Assembly (NCBI RefSeq): GCF_000317085.1
Contig: NC_019702.1
Coordinates: 2,138,394-2,202,393 of the forward strand
Source: Synechococcus sp. PCC 7502
GTDB taxonomy: Bacteria > Cyanobacteriota > Cyanobacteriia > Pseudanabaenales > Pseudanabaenaceae
Direction: 5' to 3'
DNA length: 64,000 bases
Positions 56,970 through 64,000 of this stretch are shown here, one piece after another. Numbering within the stretch: position 1 is the stretch's first letter; each line of letters starts with the position of its first letter. Below the pieces are notes generated by a model. That model saw only the letters and a program-made list of their open reading frames with translations, searched no databases and was not told where the DNA came from. The translations under genes were made by a program, and so were the position numbers.

Positions 56970-57080
56970 GGCGTTGCATAATGAAGTATGAGCCAAAGAT
57001 TTCTTAAAGGCTATGAATAGTATCCAGCATAAACTCTAATTTCTAGAGTTTGTTCATTTCATACCTAAATCTGCAACGCC
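56970..57080. repeat. MITE, GGCGTTGCA family, copy 2
   Basis: 111 bases with nine-base ends GGCGTTGCA and TGCAACGCC, exactly flanked by the eight-base target duplication GAATTAAT (56962-56969 and 57081-57088). Shares its interior with the copy at 39648. Non-coding, so it must be moved by a transposase encoded elsewhere. Confidence 0.9.
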
Positions 57081-57098
57081 GAATTAATGAATGAAGAA

Positions 57099-57833
57099 TT
57101 AAAGCATTTTTTCCAAAAACTGTTTTGCCCGATCGCACTGGGGTTGAGAAAAGAAATCACTGGGAGCCGCATCTTCAGCTAGTTTTCCTCCATCTAAAAA
57201 GAAAATTCGATCAGCTACTTCCCGCGCAAAATTCATTTCATGGGTGACGATCGCCATAGTAATACCCGTAGAAGTTAACGATTTCATTACATCTAATACT
57301 TCCTTTACCATCTCTGGATCGAGAGCAGAGGTAGGCTCATCAAATAAAATCACCTCTGGTTCCATTGCCAAAGAGCGAGCGATCGCTACCCGTTGTTTTT
57401 GTCCTCCCGATAATCTGGACGGGAAAACCTCCGCTTTTTCTTGGAGTCCAACTTTTGCTAATAAGGCTTTACCTTTTTCATTTGCCTCTTCTTTGTCAAT
57501 TTTTTTAATCTTGATCGGAGCGTAGGTAATATTTTCTAAAACGGTTTTGTGAGGAAAAAGATGAAAATGCTGAAATACCATGCCGATATTTTGACGAATT
57601 TTAGCGACATCCTTAATCGCACTCAGATCAGTACCATTGAAATAAATCCTACCGCCCGTCGGTTTTTCCAAGAGATTCAAACATCTTAAGAATGTGGATT
57701 TCCCACAACCTGAAGGACCTATGATGGCAACAACTTCACCCTTATGAATATTTGTAGTTATCCCCTTAAGAACATGGAGCTTACCAAAGGATTTATTTAG
57801 TTCTTCTACTTGAATTATGCGATCGCCTGCCAT
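57099..57833 (-). CDS. Polar amino-acid ABC transporter ATPase (GlnQ/HisP type)
   Basis: A 244-residue ATPase. Walker [10 protein letters not shown] near residue 38, Q-loop [11 protein letters not shown], signature LSGGQKQR and Walker [15 protein letters not shown]. The ATG at 57833 is preferred because GGGAGAG precedes it; a longer reading from 57908 would overlap the permease gene. Last gene of the operon binding protein - permease - ATPase. Confidence 0.94.
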   Translation of the reverse strand: MAGDRIIQVEELNKSFGKLHVLKGITTNIHKGEVVAIIGPSGCGKSTFLRCLNLLEKPTGGRIYFNGTDLSAIKDVAKIRQNIGMVFQHFHLFPHKTVLENITYAPIKIKKIDKEEANEKGKALLAKVGLQEKAEVFPSRLSGGQKQRVAIARSLAMEPEVILFDEPTSALDPEMVKEVLDVMKSLTSTGITMAIVTHEMNFAREVADRIFFLDGGKLAEDAAPSDFFSQPQCDRAKQFLEKML

Positions 57834-57864
57834 ATTTCTCTCCCAAAACTTACTCTTACCTAGC

Positions 57865-58524
57865 CTAGTCAATCCGCCGCATCCATTTCTCCAGAGACGA
57901 TGCCCCAAAGGTTAAGGTAATTACCAATACATAGTAAATAACCCCTGCAATCATTAATGGTTCAAAATAGATATACTTCTCAGCCCCTACAATCTGAGCA
58001 CTTCTAAGAATATCAACCGCCCCAATCGTTGAGACTAAAGCCGAATCCTTTAATAAAGCTATACTTTCATTTACCAGTGCGGGCAGAATATTTTTTAATG
58101 CTTGGGGCAGAATAATATCCCACATATACAGCAAGTACGGCACGCCCAAAGACATAGCGGCTTCCCTTTGTCCTTTATCAACCGCTAATATTCCACCTCT
58201 GATAGTTTCAGATACATAGGCACCAGAGTTAAGGGAGAAAGTAATTACCCCTGCTTGCAGCGCCGAAATGTTATAGCCCGTAAGCTGTGGTGTGGCAAAA
58301 TAAACCAAAGTCAGCATTAAAATCAAAGGTACGCCCCTAAATATAGAGGTGTATGCTTGGGCAAAGTAATCAAGGGGCTTAATCCCAGAAATTTTAAATA
58401 GGGATAAAACTACACCCCAAATAAACCCAAATAATGCTGATAGTAGGGTAAATTGAAAAGTTGTAGGAATTCCGTTAAGGATAAAAGGGATAGAACCCCA
58501 AACTTTAGAAAACTCTAAGTTCAT
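57865..58524 (-). CDS. Polar amino-acid ABC transporter permease
   Basis: A 219-residue HisM-type permease with about five helices. The EAA loop [36 protein letters not shown] near residues 125-160 contacts the ATPase. [16 protein letters not shown] is typical. Its ATG overlaps the binding-protein stop by four bases (ATGA). One permease gene only, so it probably works as a homodimer. Confidence 0.93.
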   Translation of the reverse strand: MNLEFSKVWGSIPFILNGIPTTFQFTLLSALFGFIWGVVLSLFKISGIKPLDYFAQAYTSIFRGVPLILMLTLVYFATPQLTGYNISALQAGVITFSLNSGAYVSETIRGGILAVDKGQREAAMSLGVPYLLYMWDIILPQALKNILPALVNESIALLKDSALVSTIGAVDILRSAQIVGAEKYIYFEPLMIAGVIYYVLVITLTFGASSLEKWMRRID

Positions 58525-59324
58525 TTGTTAGCTTGCCCAAACCATTTTGTTGCTAATTTATCAATTTCGCCCGATTCCTTCATCTTTTTCAGCACTTTAT
58601 TAAAGTCTTCAACATTAGCTGAACCTTTCGGGAAGGCAACGGCTGCCCCTGATGCTCCTTCGGAAGGTAAAACATTAAATTCCACATCGGGGTTACTAGC
58701 TTTAAAACCCGTAGCTACGGTATCTTCAATAATTGCCGCATCCAGACGCTTAGACTTCACTTCTTGAATAATTTCAGGAATTTTATTGAGGCTAACGATC
58801 TGAATATTCTTAACTTTTTTTAAAATTTCCTTGAGGTTTCCTTCTTGAATCGAACCTAGTTGTACCCCAACTTTTAAACCAGATAACTGTTCAGCTTTAG
58901 TTAAGTTTTTACCTTTTAAAGACAAAATCGTATCCTTGGCATCGTAGTACAAAATCGAGAAATCTACGCTCTTAGTACGTTCAGGGGTTGGAGTCATCCC
59001 TGCCATGACAAAATCCGCTTTTTTCGCCTGAATTGCGGGAATTAGCCCATCGAAATTAGTTTCATTAATCTTGAGCTCAAATCCGAGTTCTTTAGCAATG
59101 TATTTAGCAATATCCACATCAAATCCCACGATTTCTTTGCTCCCACTTGAAGTGTCATAAAACTCATAGGGTGGATAGTCGGGAGAAGTAACCATAGTCA
59201 GTACTTTGGTTGTACTAGGAGTTGTGGTTGCTGTTGGAGGTGTAGCTTGTTCGCATCCAGATAGTGTCCCAACAGTTATAGATGTTAAGCAGGCGATCGC
59301 CCAAAATGCCGTTCTACGTTTCAT
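58521..59324 (-). CDS. Amino-acid ABC transporter substrate-binding lipoprotein
   Basis: A 267-residue SBP_bac_3 protein. Lipoprotein signal with lipobox LSGC near residues 21-24, then the family start SPDYPPYEFYD, GFDVDIAKYIAKELGF, FDGLIPAIQAKKADFVMAGMTPTPERTK and VGVQLGSIQE. It binds a polar amino acid outside the inner membrane; the residue is not predictable. First gene of the operon. Confidence 0.93.
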   Translation of the reverse strand: MKRRTAFWAIACLTSITVGTLSGCEQATPPTATTTPSTTKVLTMVTSPDYPPYEFYDTSSGSKEIVGFDVDIAKYIAKELGFELKINETNFDGLIPAIQAKKADFVMAGMTPTPERTKSVDFSILYYDAKDTILSLKGKNLTKAEQLSGLKVGVQLGSIQEGNLKEILKKVKNIQIVSLNKIPEIIQEVKSKRLDAAIIEDTVATGFKASNPDVEFNVLPSEGASGAAVAFPKGSANVEDFNKVLKKMKESGEIDKLATKWFGQANK

Positions 59325-59436
59325 AGGTATTAACTAGGTATTAACAATGCAAAAGATAGCTGGATAAAAAGTAGAAAAAGCAGCAGAGGTTAATTAAATC
59401 CATCTACTGCTTACGATTTAGATAAAACGTAACTGA

Positions 59437-60990
59437 TTAGAATACAAAGGATGTTCTGAGAACACCAACAACTACACCGCTATTAGCAGGGTCTTGATTT
59501 GGTCTGGTTAGATAGATAATGCCAGGAGTAATAGAGATATTCTTGCCAAGTTGGAACCTGTAGGAACCTTCAATGTGGAAACCAGTAGCACCATCAGCAG
59601 AAACGCCTGCACCACTTGAGACTACAGTAGGTTGTTGACCAAAGGTAATAGCAGCAAGATTACCCTCTTTGAATAAGTCAGGGAAGACAAACTGTACAGC
59701 ATAGTTAATAATTTGGGCATTACCTGTGAACGCACTAGATGAAGCATTAGTGTAACCGAACCAGCCTGCCAACTGGAACTTATCAGAGAAGTCATAGCGT
59801 GCTTGAATAGCACCAGTGTTTCCAGTTACATTTGGGGATGGAACCTTAGACTTCAAACTGCCCGCAAGAGTATCAACGCCAAAAGCAGGGGAGAAAGTAT
59901 TAGCGTAGAACAGACCTAAGTTCAATTTACCAAAGTAGGCATTCAGGTTTGCAAAGATCATACGACCTCCACCAGTTACGCCAACTGATGGGCTAGCAGA
60001 AGCTCCAGCCTCAGCGATGTATCCAGCAGTACCAACAAAGTTATCACTGAACTTATAACTTAAGCTACCACCTGCTGCACCTGAGCCAGTGGTGAACGGA
60101 TAAAGAGAAGGATTACTGTTGGCAAAATTGGAAATAGCCCCCGTAGCATAGCTACCTAGAGGAGTTACGGAGTCAACGCCAATGTAAGTAACATCAGTAA
60201 TGCTAGTACCAACATATACTGTGAGCTTATCAGTTAGAGGGAAATTGTAGATTAGGTTATCAAGGATAAAAGTATTCCCTGTGGAACTACTTGGTAGAAG
60301 TCTGATTTCATCAGGACTGGGAGCGCTATTAAGTGCGACATTTTGAGCTGCCAAGCGAACGTTTAGGTTGTCTTTACCAGTGAAGCTGGTGTCAAAGTTT
60401 AGGCGAACCCTAGTACTAAGGGTAACATTATTAGAAAAGCCGTTGGCATTATTCGCAGCAGTCAAAAAGGTAATGACTTCAGCATTTAACTTAGTTACTG
60501 TAGAAAACTGTTGCGCTTCAAGGGTTTCTACTTTAGATTCTAAAGCATCGACACGTCCCTTAAGAGCAGTTAACTCAGCCGCAAATTCAGTTTGCAGTTT
60601 TTGCAAAGTAGCTAGGTCTGCTTTTCCAACTTTGTCAGCAAGTCCAGTGGAGATTAGCTCGTTAATTTTGTCTAAGCAAGCATTTAAACCAGCAGCAAAT
60701 TCATAGCGGCTTAAGGCACGGCTGCCACGATAGGTACCATTGGGATAGCCAGCAATACAACCATAGCGTTCTACAAGGGATTGCAATGCTGTAAATGCCC
60801 AATCAGTGGGTTGTACGTCGGAAAGTTGGGAAACAGAAGTTACTTGGGATAGGGTGCCGCCAGTTTCCTTAGATAGTTTTTGTAATGTGCTAGCGGAGGG
60901 TTCTACGGATTGAGTATCAGCAAAGGCTGTTGGAGCCAATCCACCTAGGGCAGCGATTACTCCTAGGGTTGCAATAGTAAATTTTTTCAT
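59437..60990 (-). CDS. SLH-domain OprB-type outer-membrane porin
   Basis: A 517-residue protein. Signal peptide to about residue 25 (TAFA), then a single SLH domain (about 55-110: VQPTDWAFTALQSLVERYGCIAGYPNGTYRGSRALSRYEFAAGLNACL), then a coiled coil (KLQTEFAAELTALKGRVDALESKVETLE), then a beta-barrel ending in LRTSFVF with a terminal aromatic. This is the common cyanobacterial Som/iron-uptake porin plan: the SLH part holds peptidoglycan and the barrel lies in the outer membrane. Confidence 0.93.
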   Translation of the reverse strand: MKKFTIATLGVIAALGGLAPTAFADTQSVEPSASTLQKLSKETGGTLSQVTSVSQLSDVQPTDWAFTALQSLVERYGCIAGYPNGTYRGSRALSRYEFAAGLNACLDKINELISTGLADKVGKADLATLQKLQTEFAAELTALKGRVDALESKVETLEAQQFSTVTKLNAEVITFLTAANNANGFSNNVTLSTRVRLNFDTSFTGKDNLNVRLAAQNVALNSAPSPDEIRLLPSSSTGNTFILDNLIYNFPLTDKLTVYVGTSITDVTYIGVDSVTPLGSYATGAISNFANSNPSLYPFTTGSGAAGGSLSYKFSDNFVGTAGYIAEAGASASPSVGVTGGGRMIFANLNAYFGKLNLGLFYANTFSPAFGVDTLAGSLKSKVPSPNVTGNTGAIQARYDFSDKFQLAGWFGYTNASSSAFTGNAQIINYAVQFVFPDLFKEGNLAAITFGQQPTVVSSGAGVSADGATGFHIEGSYRFQLGKNISITPGIIYLTRPNQDPANSGVVVGVLRTSFVF

Positions 60991-61256
60991 TTTATGGTCT
61001 CACACCTATAAGGTTAGTTGGTACTTATGCTGTCTAAATCTACAGAATATTTAGACTTTAGTTCTGTATATTTTAATACAAACTCATGTGCTTAAGGATA
61101 CCAAGTTTAACGTATTGGGTACCTAAATGCCTAGCGATCGCTAGAATAGTTAACATAATTTCGTAAAAACTTGAGATTCATAATCTCCCCCCTACTCGAA
61201 TCTCTTACTCAAATTCAAGACTGCTAAAATCATTAAAAGTGCAGGCTCTAAAAGCT

Positions 61257-61889
61257 ATGGTTATTTCCAACTCTCCATCACCACTAACCATCCTTGAAAA
61301 TGGCGATCGCCTCAATCGAGAAGAATTTGAGCGGCGTTATACAGCATCAAAAATTAAAAAAGCAGAACTCATCGAAAGCATCGTACACGTGGCATCTCCC
61401 CTACTCTATACCCCCGATGGTAAACCTCACAGCAATATCATCACTTGGCTTGGTACATATCAAGCAGTGATCGCAGGACTAGAAGTTGGGATCGAGCCTA
61501 CAGTCCGCCTTGATGATGATAACGAACCTCAGCCTGATGCTGTACTGTTCCGTGTCAATGGCAATGCTAAAATTGATGCCGATGGATATATCTCAGGTGC
61601 ACCCGAACTCATCGCCGAAATTGCCGCTAGTACCGTCTCCTACGATCTGCACAGCAAAAAACGTACTTATGAACGTAATGGGGTAAAGGAATACATAGTT
61701 TGGCGGACATTAGATCGTCAAGTTGATTGGTTCATCCTTGAAAATGGTAAATATAATAAATTAGAACCTGATGAATTAGGAACTATCCGTAGCCAAGAGT
61801 TTGCAGGTTTGTGGCTAAATGTAACAGCAATCTTAAGCAATGATATGTCAGCAGTTCTTAAAACATTGCAGGATGGACTATATAATTAA
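61257..61889 (+). CDS. Uma2 family (DUF820) putative endonuclease
   Basis: A 210-residue protein with a PD-(D/E)xK-like core: VRLDDDNEPQPDAVLF followed by ELIAEIAAST and YDLHSKKRTYERNGVKEYIVW, the standard Uma2 arrangement. Numerous in cyanobacteria, role unknown. The ATG at 61257 is chosen over GTG at 61239. Monocistronic, 52 bases before leuD. Confidence 0.9.
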   Translation: MVISNSPSPLTILENGDRLNREEFERRYTASKIKKAELIESIVHVASPLLYTPDGKPHSNIITWLGTYQAVIAGLEVGIEPTVRLDDDNEPQPDAVLFRVNGNAKIDADGYISGAPELIAEIAASTVSYDLHSKKRTYERNGVKEYIVWRTLDRQVDWFILENGKYNKLEPDELGTIRSQEFAGLWLNVTAILSNDMSAVLKTLQDGLYN

Positions 61890-61941
61890 TCAAATTCTAT
61901 AGATACGGGATTTGTAATTAACTAAAAAATTAACTAAAGCT

Positions 61942-62493
61942 ATGAGTAAGATCGTTAAAGGAATAGTATTTGTTGTGGATGACAATATTGACACCGATCA
62001 AATCATTCCTGCAGAATACTTAACTTTGGTTCCTTCCAAGCCTGATGAGTACGAAAAACTAGGTAGTTATGCCATGATTGGGCTACCCGATCGCTTTGGT
62101 AAATTCATCCCTGAAGGAGCAGCTAAAACCCCATACCCAATTATTATTGCGGGGGAAAATTTTGGTTGTGGCTCCTCCCGTGAACATGCCCCGATCGCCC
62201 TAGGAGCATCTGGGGTAGAAGTAGTAGTGGCACAGTCATACGCCCGAATTTTCTTTAGAAATAGCACTGCCACAGGGGAATTATATCCTTGGGAATCTAT
62301 CGATAGGCTTTGCGATCGCTTTAGCACTGGACAGGTAGCAATCCTAGACTTTGACCACAACCAAATTACCAACGAAACTACGGGTGAAGTGTTTGCCCTC
62401 AAGCCCCTCGGCGATGTTGCCCCAGTCATTGACGCAGGAGGACTGTTTGCCTACGCCCGTCAGACAGGTATGATTCCTACACTGGCTAAATGA
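61942..62493 (+). CDS. leuD: 3-isopropylmalate dehydratase small subunit
   Basis: A 183-residue LeuD/aconitase swivel-domain protein. [15 protein letters not shown] near the start and [37 protein letters not shown] are signature sequences. With LeuC it isomerises isopropylmalate in leucine synthesis; leuC is not adjacent. Its TGA overlaps the next ATG. Confidence 0.95.
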   Translation: MSKIVKGIVFVVDDNIDTDQIIPAEYLTLVPSKPDEYEKLGSYAMIGLPDRFGKFIPEGAAKTPYPIIIAGENFGCGSSREHAPIALGASGVEVVVAQSYARIFFRNSTATGELYPWESIDRLCDRFSTGQVAILDFDHNQITNETTGEVFALKPLGDVAPVIDAGGLFAYARQTGMIPTLAK

Positions 62494-62642
62494 GCTACAA
62501 GGGCAATAAATTCCATCTACCTACTAAAATTTGTGTCACCTGTGGCAAACCTTTTACTTGGCGCAAAAAATGGGAAAGATGTTGGGATGAGGTTAAGTAT
62601 TGTAGCGATCGCTGTCGCAGGCAAAAATCTACTAATACCTAG
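62490..62642 (+). CDS. DUF2256 family small zinc-binding protein
   Basis: A 50-residue protein with [20 protein letters not shown] followed by YCSDRCRR, the DUF2256 pattern of paired cysteines. Function unknown. It starts inside the leuD stop (ATGA), so it is translationally coupled. Confidence 0.85.
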   Translation: MSYKGNKFHLPTKICVTCGKPFTWRKKWERCWDEVKYCSDRCRRQKSTNT

Positions 62643-62708
62643 TAAAAGCTTCACTAAAGTTCGAGATATTTACAACAAAGTTGAGGTTACTAATTCCCCA
62701 TAGAAATT

Positions 62709-63584
62709 ATGAATAAAGCCGCACTGCCACGATTACCGCAATGGCTAAGACCTAAAATTGGTAGGGCAAGTGAGATTTCGACTGTGCAGCAGATTATTAA
62801 ATCTCGAAATATTCACACCATTTGCGAGGAAGGTAGATGTCCTAATCGGGCGGAATGCTATGCCAATAAGACAGCAACTTTTTTGTTAATGGGAGCAACC
62901 TGTACCCGTAATTGTGGCTTTTGCCAAGTGGATAAAGGTCATGCCCCGATCGCTTTAGATCAAGATGAACCGCGTAAAATAGCAGAGGCGATCGCTTTAC
63001 TAGGACTGGAGTATGTAGTTTTAACTTCCGTTGCCCGTGATGATTTATCCGATCAGGGTGCTAAGCATTTTGTGGATGTGATGCAGGCAATTCGCCAGAT
63101 TAACTCCAAACACAAACCAGAGATTAAAATAGAGGTTTTGACCCCAGACTTTAGAGGCGATCGTACCTGCATCGAAACCGTAGTTAAAGCATTACCCGTA
63201 TGTTACAACCATAATATTGAAACAGTACAGCGATTACAGGGTGTGGTGCGGCGAGGTGCTAAATACGATCGCTCCCTTGGGGTACTACAAACCGTGAAAG
63301 AACTAAATCCTCAGATCAAAACCAAGTCTGGATTAATGGTGGGTCATGGTGAAACTGCTCAAGAAATTAGAGAAACCATGATTGATCTGCGTACTGTTGG
63401 CGTTGATCACCTTACCATTGGGCAGTATCTGCAACCTAGCCTAGAGCATTTACCCGTTCGTAAATATTGGACACCTGCGGAATTTATAGAATTAAAAGTG
63501 ATCGCCCTTGAAATTGGCTTTACCCATGTGGAATCAGGGGCATTGGTACGCAGTTCCTATCACGCTGGACACTATTTTGATTAA
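62709..63584 (+). CDS. lipA: Lipoyl synthase
   Basis: A 291-residue radical SAM enzyme that inserts two sulfurs into octanoyl-protein. Auxiliary cluster ligands [12 protein letters not shown] near residues 38-49, radical-SAM cluster CTRNCGFC near 64-71, and the C-terminal R-S-S-Y (VRSSYHAG). Normal length. Sixty-six bases after the DUF2256 gene. Confidence 0.96.
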   Translation: MNKAALPRLPQWLRPKIGRASEISTVQQIIKSRNIHTICEEGRCPNRAECYANKTATFLLMGATCTRNCGFCQVDKGHAPIALDQDEPRKIAEAIALLGLEYVVLTSVARDDLSDQGAKHFVDVMQAIRQINSKHKPEIKIEVLTPDFRGDRTCIETVVKALPVCYNHNIETVQRLQGVVRRGAKYDRSLGVLQTVKELNPQIKTKSGLMVGHGETAQEIRETMIDLRTVGVDHLTIGQYLQPSLEHLPVRKYWTPAEFIELKVIALEIGFTHVESGALVRSSYHAGHYFD

Positions 63585-63632
63585 TTTCTGATAAATTCTA
63601 GAATTAAATTCTTCTCTAGCTTTCTTATCAAT

Positions 63633-63977
63633 TCAATTTGGAGATTTTAAGCGAATGAGCCATGATAATTTCTTTTGCTTTAAATCTGGACAATCAACAA
63701 TAAAGTTATTAATTTCCAAGGGCAATTGTTTCTTACTTTTAGCTCTTCTTAGCTTTTCCTCGGAGCAGCCTAAAATATTTGCAGCTTCGGCGGTACTCCA
63801 AAAGCGCATAGTCAAGTTTGGCGGTGGATTCTGAAGTTTTGTCGCAATCTGATCCCAAGTATGAACATAGGCATCTGTAGCTTCTTCGTGGGCAATTACG
63901 ACAACTTGCTCTGGGGAAACTTCGGGATCGGAGATCGCTTCACTGGATTCATTGGGACTATAAATCTCCGTATCCAC
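63633..63977 (-). CDS. Possible helix-turn-helix protein, start may lie outside the window
   Basis: A 114-residue reading from a GTG at 63977. The same frame stays open to the right edge, so the gene may begin outside. Residues about 58-80 (FWSTAEAANILGCSEEKLRRAK) look like an excisionase/MerR-type helix-turn-helix, preceded by an acidic segment. Family not recognised. Confidence 0.5.
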   Translation of the reverse strand: MDTEIYSPNESSEAISDPEVSPEQVVVIAHEEATDAYVHTWDQIATKLQNPPPNLTMRFWSTAEAANILGCSEEKLRRAKSKKQLPLEINNFIVDCPDLKQKKLSWLIRLKSPN

Positions 63978-64000
63978 ATAAACTGTAAAATTAAGGAGGT

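Larger units (their letters stand above)
56683..57098. other. Intergenic region rich in mobile repeats
   Basis: 416 bases after petE: a terminator (56706-56733), 100 bases of AT-rich spacer, then two adjacent MITEs of different families (56836-56956 and 56970-57080), ending ten bases before the stop of the amino-acid ABC ATPase. Confidence 0.7.

Overview
The window is chromosomal DNA from a cyanobacterium. It carries psaC (photosystem I), psbV (cytochrome c-550), petE (plastocyanin), the circadian and energy regulator rpaA, a gamma-tocopherol methyltransferase, a SLH-type porin and a type III glutamine synthetase. The palindrome GCGATCGC (HIP1) is scattered throughout, as is usual in this phylum. 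The DNA is AT-rich, and the gene set resembles filamentous or Pseudanabaena-like lineages, but that placement is only a guess. I saw no rRNA, tRNA, CRISPR array or prophage.

Layout. 1-3.5 kb: a giant multi-PAS sensor read from the minus strand and running off the left edge. 3.8-7.4 kb: a voltage-gated-type ion channel, a small remnant of fabF, and phosphoketolase. 7.4-11.2 kb: a MITE-like repeat, a MarR regulator with a membrane protein, a divergent ArsR / rhodanese / DsbA-fold module that looks like sulfide or persulfide sensing, and a broken metX. 11.3-21.1 kb: a DUF1800/DUF1501 pair, argJ, trpG, a CPA2 antiporter overlapping rpaA tail to tail, and a GerMN-NagZ-small membrane protein cluster.

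21.4-34.4 kb is the signalling core. A bacteriophytochrome-type hybrid kinase is followed, after a 600-base gap, by a full chemotaxis-like operon: PatA-type regulator, double CheW, MCP, hybrid CheA, receiver-only protein, mazE remnant, CheB and CheR-TPR. It probably drives taxis or type IV pilus motility. Unlike the classic cyanobacterial pix/pil operons as I know them, it contains both methylation-adaptation enzymes.

34.4-47.7 kb holds metabolic and hypothetical genes interrupted by an accessory island at 38.7-40.9 kb. The island has a dead IS5-like element, a MITE, an IS1-like element with perfect ends, and truncated fragments of a Phd-type antitoxin and of an unknown gene. A cobO-cobW pair and a MoxR ATPase follow. 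47.7-64 kb: a hybrid kinase, glnN, psaC, an orphan double-permease ABC protein, a GNAT protein, a 58-residue protein ahead of psbV and petE, two MITEs side by side, an amino-acid ABC operon, an OprB-type porin, a Uma2 nuclease-like protein, leuD, a DUF2256 protein, lipA and a partial DNA-binding-like protein.

The most notable observations are the complete chemotaxis operon paired with a phytochrome, the likely persulfide module, two MITE families with copies across the window (one with a clean 8-base target duplication), the decaying IS5/IS1 island, and gene remnants (fabF, metX, mazE) that an ordinary gene call would miss. Family assignments rest on recognised motifs only; no database search was possible.
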